The notes under the pieces are model-generated. The model searched no databases and had not been told where the DNA came from. It saw only the letters and a program-made list of their open reading frames with translations. A stretch of DNA of 64,000 nt, from the NCBI RefSeq assembly GCF_031755915.1, contig NC_083386.1, forward strand, positions 14,468,501-14,532,500, in the 5' to 3' direction. Position numbers and translations under genes: made by a program. The DNA comes from Ziziphus jujuba (lineage: Eukaryota > Streptophyta > Magnoliopsida > Rosales > Rhamnaceae). Of the stretch, positions 58,701 to 64,000 are shown piece by piece (position 1 is the first letter of the stretch; the number at the start of each line of letters is the position of its first letter).

Positions 58701-61008
58701 GCATACTATATTTAATTTTTCCACCATTCTAAACCCTAAACCCTAAACCCTGAATGAGAATATTTATTCATAGAAAAAAAAAAAAAAAAAAAAACAACAA
58801 CAACAAAGGGAGGGGAAGGGGAAGGAATAGTTATTCATACTAATATATTTAGTTATTATATTAAATTAGCCTTTATAAAACTTTTTTTATTTTCCAAAAG
58901 TATCAAATTTGGTATAAATTAATTAAAAGTTAAAATTTTTAATGATTTATATAATTCAAGTATCGGATAATAAATATAGATTTAAATATATTTTAAATAC
59001 AATAAAGAATACCAATTTTGAATTTTTTAAAAAAATTAAATAAAAATATGTATTCATATCGAATAAACATTTTTAAAATTGAAAAAATACAAAACAAAGG
59101 AATACTAAGTGTCTATTTGTTAGAGTTTTTTTTTTTTTTTTAGACAAAAGCTTTACTTAAAGATTAAAAGATATTTTGTTTAAAAATAAAAATGTTTGGT
59201 AAGAATCAATAAGCACTTGTTGATAAAAAAAAATTAATATTTTTAAGCTGTTTCAGAGAACCTCAAATTTGAACTTCTTTAAAAAAAAAAAATTAAACTT
59301 ATATGGAAACTCATTAAATATTTAATATAATTTATTTATTTACAACCAAATACTTATTAGCTTTTTAATAAAAAATTTTAAAACAAAAAAATTATTATAT
59401 AAAATTCTACAAACTAAAGCTGTACTTTCAACAATTATACCAAACGAACAATCATATAAAATAACTATTCCGTTCTTATATCTCTTCCATATACTAAAGG
59501 TGTCTTATGTTTATAAGTTTATTCATCAAAAAAAAAATGGTGAAATAATATATTTTTATTTTTTTTAATTTAGGATTTTAGATTAAGGGTATTTTGCCAT
59601 TATAAAAAATTAAATCATATTGAACATTAAATTTCAAAATTTGATTAAAAAAAAGTGGATTATGTGAAAGAAAATTCAATGGTGCTATGCACGTGGGTGC
59701 CGTTTATTTTAACACATTAGAAGACACCATAGAACTTGGGGTGTTGTCCCCATTTGCTTTCAATATTTGCCCCTTTTAGACATTAGATGACCGTATATTC
59801 ACAGACGGAACTAGAATTCTTAAGGTTTGTATAATTTATCCAAAGATTAAACACTTTTGTACTAACCAAATTGCACTCATTTGAAAAATCTTCCAGTGCT
59901 ACTGTTAACAATAGCAAAACTCTTGATGGGGATTCCATGTGTGGCTGTACTTTTAATATACAAATGGCGAAAGCGGCATTTATCCATGTATAATGTGATT
60001 GAAGAATTCTTGCAGAGCAACACAAACCTCATGCCTATAAGGTACTCATACTCTGAAATAAAAAGGATGACAAAGGGTTTCAAGGATAAATTAGGTGAAG
60101 GAGGCTACGGTACTGTGTATAAAGGAAAACTTCGTAGTGGTCGTTTTGTAGCAGTCAAAATGTTGGGCAAATCAAAGGCTAATGGCCAAGAATTCATCAA
60201 TAAAGTAGCTACCATTGGAAGGATTCATCACGTCAATGTGGTGCAATTAGTTGGTTATTGTGTTGAGAGATCAAAACGTGTTCTCATCTATGATTACATG
60301 TCTAATGGGTCTCTTGATAAATACATCTTTTCTCAAGAAGTTACATCCTTAGATGACAAGAAAATGTGTGAAATTTCACTTGGAATTGCTTGTGGTATTG
60401 AATATCTTCATCAAGGATGCAACATGCAAATTTTGCATTTCGATATTAAGCCGCACAATATTCTTTTGGATAAGAATTTTACTCCCAAGGTTTCTGATTT
60501 TGGACTTGCTAGATTATGCCCATTAGACAATAGCATTGTGTCTCTCACTGCAGCAAGAGGAACCATGGGATACATAGCTCCAGAGATGTTTTACAAAAAT
60601 ATTGGACCAGTTTCTAACAAAGCCGATGTGTATAGCTATGGAATGTTATTGATGGAAATGGCTAGTAGAAGAAAAAATTTGAATGTAGCTGCAGAGCACA
60701 CAAGTCAAATTTACTTTCCTTCGTGGGTTTATGACCAATTCAACGAAGGATATGACTTAGAAATGGGAGATGCAACAGAGGGTGAATCCAAAATAAGAAA
60801 GAAGATGATTGTTGTAGCACTTTGGTGTATCCAGATGAAGCCAAGTGACAGACCATCAATTAACAAAGTCAAGAAGATGCTTGAAGGAGAAGTTGATAGC
60901 TTACAAATGCCTCCAAAGCCTTTTCTATGTCCACAAGACAAGCCTGTGGATGATGAAGGGAATAAGTCAAGTACAAGATGCTCAACAATAGATTCAGATG
61001 ATGAATGA
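53802..61008 (+). CDS. LRK10-like receptor-like serine/threonine kinase (gene 2), four exons
   Basis: Exons 53802-54672, 54806-54838, 56578-56604 and 59897-61008 join in the same phases as gene 1 and give 680 aa. A signal peptide (~1-27) precedes a GUB_WAK_bind ectodomain ([31 protein letters not shown]) and a closing Cys cluster near 265-290 ([14 protein letters not shown]). Micro-exons encode the stem, and the membrane span is about residues 312-332. The kinase has a glycine loop at 377-382, Lys398, HFD 491-493 (non-RD) and DFG 511-513. The alpha-C glutamate of the usual FINEV is Lys413 (codon at 60202), so the Lys-Glu salt bridge is predicted lost; activity may be reduced or need rescue. 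The acidic C-tail ends TIDSDDE. Kinase-domain sequence is very close to gene 1, so it is a tandem duplicate. Confidence 0.92.
54839..56577 (+). other. Intron 2 of gene 2
   Basis: GTAAGA…TTGTAG, 1739 bp. It contains a (TA)n tract (55724-55748) and a SINE (56347-56464). The rest is A/T-rich, with a short palindromic look around 55900-56120 but no clear element. Confidence 0.8.
56347..56464 (-). mobile_element. tRNA-derived SINE in intron 2 of gene 2
   Basis: On the minus strand an A box (TGGCCGAGTTGC, complement of 56439-56450) and B box (AAGTTCGAGTGGC, complement of 56404-56416) are followed by a poly(A) tail (T run at 56357-56372). A 13-bp target duplication TTACTCTATAAAG sits at 56334-56346 and 56465-56477, the length expected for LINE-driven retroposition. 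Body about 118 bp. Confidence 0.9.
58728..58752 (+). repeat. Interstitial telomere-like repeat
   Basis: Three and a half copies of the plant telomere unit CTAAACC stand in tandem, followed by ctgaatgag. Far too short for a telomere. Such units occur as telo-boxes in promoters or as repair scars. Confidence 0.7.
59109..59455. mobile_element. hAT-like MITE in intron 3 of gene 2
   Basis: It shares order and wording with the pair at 50905-51515: agcacttgttgataaaa, ttttaagctgttt, acaaccaaatacttattag, ctaaagctgtacttt and caattataccaaacgaaca. The ends agtgtctatttgtta and the complement ttgttcgtttggtata pair loosely as inverted repeats. ~347 bp, non-coding. Confidence 0.7.
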
Positions 61009-61058
61009 AGGGATTTGTCTTATTCTAGATGCAAAAGGAAGAGTTATTGTTGGAAAGG

Positions 61059-61130
61059 GGATGATAGATCCTCAAGCTAATCCTTCTATAAATGATAGAT
61101 CCTCAAGCCAATCCTTCTCAAATCAATAAA
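61059..61130 (+). terminator. 3' end of gene 2: duplicated 3' UTR word and poly(A) signal
   Basis: The word atgatagatcctcaagc followed by yaatccttct occurs twice in tandem (61060-61086 and 61093-61119). An AATAAA poly(A) signal lies at 61125-61130, ~120 bases past the stop codon. Confidence 0.65.
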
Positions 61131-62142
61131 TTAATGTTATTATTAGTCTTATTTTCATGTTTTTAATGACAAACGCGGTTTAATCTTTTAGTCTCTACTG
61201 TTGTATCATGGAATTTATTTGTCAAACTAATATTTTCCTTCTACAAATCAATTGCTCGACATGGAGTTGATGTATGTATGTTGAGGGATGAGACAGATTG
61301 GTCCACAAAAATTTCCTTTGTTTCAAAAACAAAGATCTAGTTTCTACAAAAATCCAACTGAAGATCTGGTTTATTGCTACATACAACTCACAAGAATTGT
61401 GATTCCACAGACTCAAATGGAAATCAAATAAAGATATACTTGCCTTTAGAAGTCCAAATTTGATTTTCAAAGCCATTCTAAAGTGGCCTTGTACATGATA
61501 TATGGCTCTGCCATTCGCACGTATCCATAATGCTTCTTATAAACAAGTAATTAGTAAAAGCAGCAAAAGTTTTCACCTAAAATTTTGTTCTTGTATTTAA
61601 CTTCCATGTTTCAAGTGAAAGTTGACTATTCATGTCCTTTGCTGCTGTACTTGTTCTTTGCAAGTCTAGCAGGTCATGATTGTTCCAATATAATGTAGAA
61701 CAGAGGAACTCTCAAATATTTATAAAAGCAACCAATATAAGAATACCCCTCTATCCCAAGGTTGAAATATAAATGACTATTCCTAAATCTATTCTTCGTA
61801 GCAACATATCCCAAGCGTATTGTAATTTATATCAAACATTGTGCAGGTCAAATAAATCATCAAATTATAAGGAAGGATACAAAATATTATTGTAGGTTGG
61901 CTTTTTTCCAATCCCCAAATTAAGCACAAGCAACAGAGTACAGAGTGTGTGATAAAATTATCCTATCTAGATAGCTAGTATTCTCAACGTGCCTGTGACT
62001 TACAATCAAGTTCCTTACATTAGAGTGCAAAGAGAATTTGAAGTCCATATCTAAAAAGTAGATAAGAATGACTGCTCTTCCATAAAGATCTAGCCATGGC
62101 TTGTCCTTAATTATATTATACCTCTTAATTTTCGTTTCGAAT
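61131..62142. other. Space between gene 2 and gene 3; no gene seen
   Basis: Convergent 3' flanks of gene 2 (+) and the gene 3 pseudogene (minus). Open frames at 61222-61476 and 61920-62165 on the minus strand carry no motif. No repeat was recognised. Confidence 0.5.
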
Positions 62143-63808
62143 CTAACTAATCTCTTCAGCATCATCTTCTGATTGTGTTGTGGAGCTCCTTAAGTTTGAT
62201 TTCTCTCCAGCATCTTCTTCAGGCTTCTTTTGAGAACATAGAAAAGATCTTTGAGGCATTCGTAGGCTTTCAACTTCTCCTTCAAGCATTTCTCTGACTT
62301 TGTTCATTGAAGGTCAATCGCTTGGATTCATCTGTATATACCATAATGCTATTATAATCATCTTCTGTTTTCTTTTTTGTAATTCATCATCTATTGCGTC
62401 TTCTATTTCTAAGTCTTTACCTTCATCCAATTGGTTATAAACCCATGAAGAAAAGCAAATTTCACTTGTATGCTCTGCAACTCCGCTCAAGTTCTTCCTT
62501 CTACTAGCCATTTCCATCAACAACATTCAAAAACTATAGACATCAGCTTTATAAGAAATTCCACCAATATTTTTATAAAACAACTCCAGGGCTATCTATC
62601 CCATCGTTCCTCTTGCTGCAGTCAAAGACTCAATGTTTTTGTCTAAAGGGCAGAATCTTGCAAGCCCAATTAGAAATTTTTAGAATAAAATGCTCATCCG
62701 AAAGAACATTGTGCGGCTTAATATCAAAATGTAGAATTTGCATGTTGCATCCTTGATGAAGGTAGTCAACACCACATGCCATGCCAAGTGAAATTTCATA
62801 CATTTTCTTGTAGTCTAATGAGTTAATAGAGAAAATGAATTTGTCAAGAAAGTCATTAGGCAAGAAGTCATATACAAGAGCATGCTTTGATCCCTGGATA
62901 CAGAAGCCAACTATTTGCACCATATTGACATGGTGAATCCTTCCAATGTAGCAACTTCATTGATGAAATCTTGCCCATTAGCCTTTGATTTATCTAACAT
63001 TTTGATTGCTACAAGACTTCCACTACGAAGCTTTCCTTTATACACCAAACCAAAGCCTCCTTCACCTAGTTTTTCTTTCAAGCCATTTGTCATCTTTCTA
63101 ATTTTCAAGCACACGTACCTTGTAAGCATGAGGTTATTATTAGTTTGTAAGAATTCTTCAATAATGTTTACATTGACAGATGCCGGTTTCGCAATTTGTA
63201 GAACAAAAGTGCTATTACACATGGAATCCCAAGTACGGATCTTCCTCCTATCAACAGTGTTGCTGCAGGAAAGTTTACCAAAATGTTGGAATTTGATTAT
63301 TGAAGAACCTTCCAACTTTATTTGACAACATTACATAACAATTTTCTAACATAGAGCAATAATGAATCACACACACAAACTCAAATTGTGTGACTTGTTT
63401 ATTAACTTTCTATGTGACTGGAAAATTTGTTTAATATGCTTTTCATTATCAAATCTTGTTAAAATATATAAATCATGAATCTTGCTGAACTTACTCTTTC
63501 AAATTCCAATACCCACAACATTTATTCTCATATGGTTATATTCTTAAGCTATTCATGACAGACAAAAAAACATGGTGTAATGGCATAAATTAAGGATGTA
63601 CCTATGCATAGAAGTCCCAATAGGAGGACAACTGCAAGAGCAGAAAACAACATTAATGTAAGAGAGAGATGATAATTATTTTAAAAAAAAAAATTGCTAT
63701 GGGTGAAGCAGATCTATAGAAATTGTTTCTGCCTTAGAATAGTTTGCTTAGTAAATTGTAGAGGATCCTTACGTAGAACAATCCAGATGATTCTGATCAT
63801 ATAGGAAC
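62143..63808 (-). pseudogene. LRK10-like receptor kinase pseudogene (gene 3), exons 2-4
   Basis: On the minus strand: exon 2 63808-63773 (36 nt), exon 3 63631-63602 (30 nt), exon 4 63262-62143, with GT-AG introns and the same phases as genes 1 and 2. The kinase keeps [21 protein letters not shown] and an acidic tail ending AEEIS. It is broken by a one-base loss after HLSM near 63165, a frameshift near 62920 in the ATIGRIHH block, damage at the DFG block near 62670, and two in-frame TGA codons replacing Gly in YSFGML (62523 area) and Arg in SDRPS (62315 area). Exon 1 (ectodomain) must lie beyond 64000. It faces gene 2 tail to tail. One or two breaks might be assembly errors, but not all of them. 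Confidence 0.88.
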
Positions 63809-64000
63809 CTACATCGTACAAAAGAAACAGAAATGTCAACATTATCTCTAACTAAAGGAAAAAATTAACAAAATTTATAATCAAAAGTCCAGTATATAAA
63901 TTTATATCTATTTATGGTACTCTTTTTCCCATTCGAATTTCCAAACTTTAATAGAATCTGGATACACATTAGGCAACATGTTTTTGATGTTGATATTCAA
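63809..64000 (-). other. Presumed intron 1 of gene 3, cut by right window edge
   Basis: A/T-rich sequence directly upstream (minus strand) of the exon 2 acceptor (gatgtag). No ectodomain coding sequence is visible before the window ends. Confidence 0.6.

Larger units (their letters stand above)
58631..59497. mobile_element. Probable MITE with GGAATARTTATT ends
   Basis: The left end tttggtatacggaataatta and the right end (complement: tatggaagagatataagaac, then ggaatagttatt) are loosely inverted. The internal words gaatgagaatatttattcat and ggaatagttattcatac repeat the same core. A hAT-like MITE (59109-59455) is inserted within. Ends are approximate. Confidence 0.45.
56605..59896 (+). other. 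Intron 3 of gene 2
   Basis: GTAAAT…TTCCAG, 3292 bp, very A/T-rich. It holds at least one hAT-like MITE (59109-59455), a second inverted-repeat element around it (58631-59497), a telomere-like motif (58728-58752) and a mixed A-rich run (58769-58800). Its last 40 bases (accaaattgcactcattt) are conserved with the end of gene 1 intron 3, a trace of the duplication. Confidence 0.8.

Noticed and set aside
58728..58752. A true telomere or chromosome end
   Set aside because: Only about three and a half units, inside an intron with kinase exons on both sides.
62915..63325. 136-codon + strand open frame
   Set aside because: It is antisense to the gene 3 kinase exon, an ORF shadow of conserved kinase codons.

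Overview
The window is nuclear DNA of a flowering plant, most likely a eudicot. The evidence is spliced plant-type receptor kinase genes with GT-AG introns, copia and gypsy LTR retrotransposons with tRNA-Met-type primer sites, tRNA-derived SINEs and hAT-type elements. No organellar or bacterial operon signals are visible. I cannot name the species.

The only intact-looking protein genes are two paralogous receptor-like kinases of the LRK10-like/GUB_WAK_bind family, on the + strand. Gene 1 has exons 37765-38590, 39123-39155, 39779-39808 and 41288-42354 and encodes 651 aa. Gene 2 has exons 53802-54672, 54806-54838, 56578-56604 and 59897-61008 and encodes 680 aa. Both have a signal peptide, a cysteine-rich wall-binding ectodomain, two micro-exons of 27-33 nt, a transmembrane segment and a non-RD (HFD) kinase domain. 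Exon phases match across the pair. A third member lies on the minus strand (62143-63808, exons 2-4). It is a pseudogene with frameshifts and in-frame stops, and its exon 1 lies beyond the window. A beheaded promoter/5' UTR copy (34660-35310) and repeated promoter modules (36705-37640) sit upstream of gene 1. The right half is thus a tandem receptor-kinase cluster invaded by transposons.

The left half (1-34.5 kb) is almost entirely nested retrotransposons. Gypsy element A (minus, 1-3.58 kb) is cut by the window edge. A + strand copia relic (3.8-12.1 kb) is split by a near-complete minus-strand copia (5468-11936, 5-bp target duplication CAACA). A minus-strand copia (about 12.9-26.95 kb) is split by a + strand gypsy (about 14.69-23.47 kb). 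The 3' LTR of that gypsy is itself split by a solo LTR of the same family (19938-22503, target duplication GTTTG). Next come a 959-bp hAT-type element (27935-28893) and a degenerate chromodomain gypsy (30.2-34.15 kb), followed on its 3' side by an LTR of element A's family (29058-30223). 

Between the two kinase genes lie an unassigned stretch (42.4-46 kb), a gypsy relic (46.07-47.48 kb), a SINE-like sequence (48.19 kb) and a copia relic (about 48.4-52.8 kb). That copia relic carries a 1075-bp solo LTR (49466-50540, target duplication TTTAT) and nested MITEs. Introns of gene 2 hold a SINE with a 13-bp target duplication and MITE-like elements.

I see no new biological system. The most unusual points are: an alpha-C glutamate-to-lysine change in the gene 2 kinase; an LTR family whose first ~300 nt read as pol coding sequence; a gypsy element whose two ends carry unlike LTRs; and the precise nesting order of the elements.
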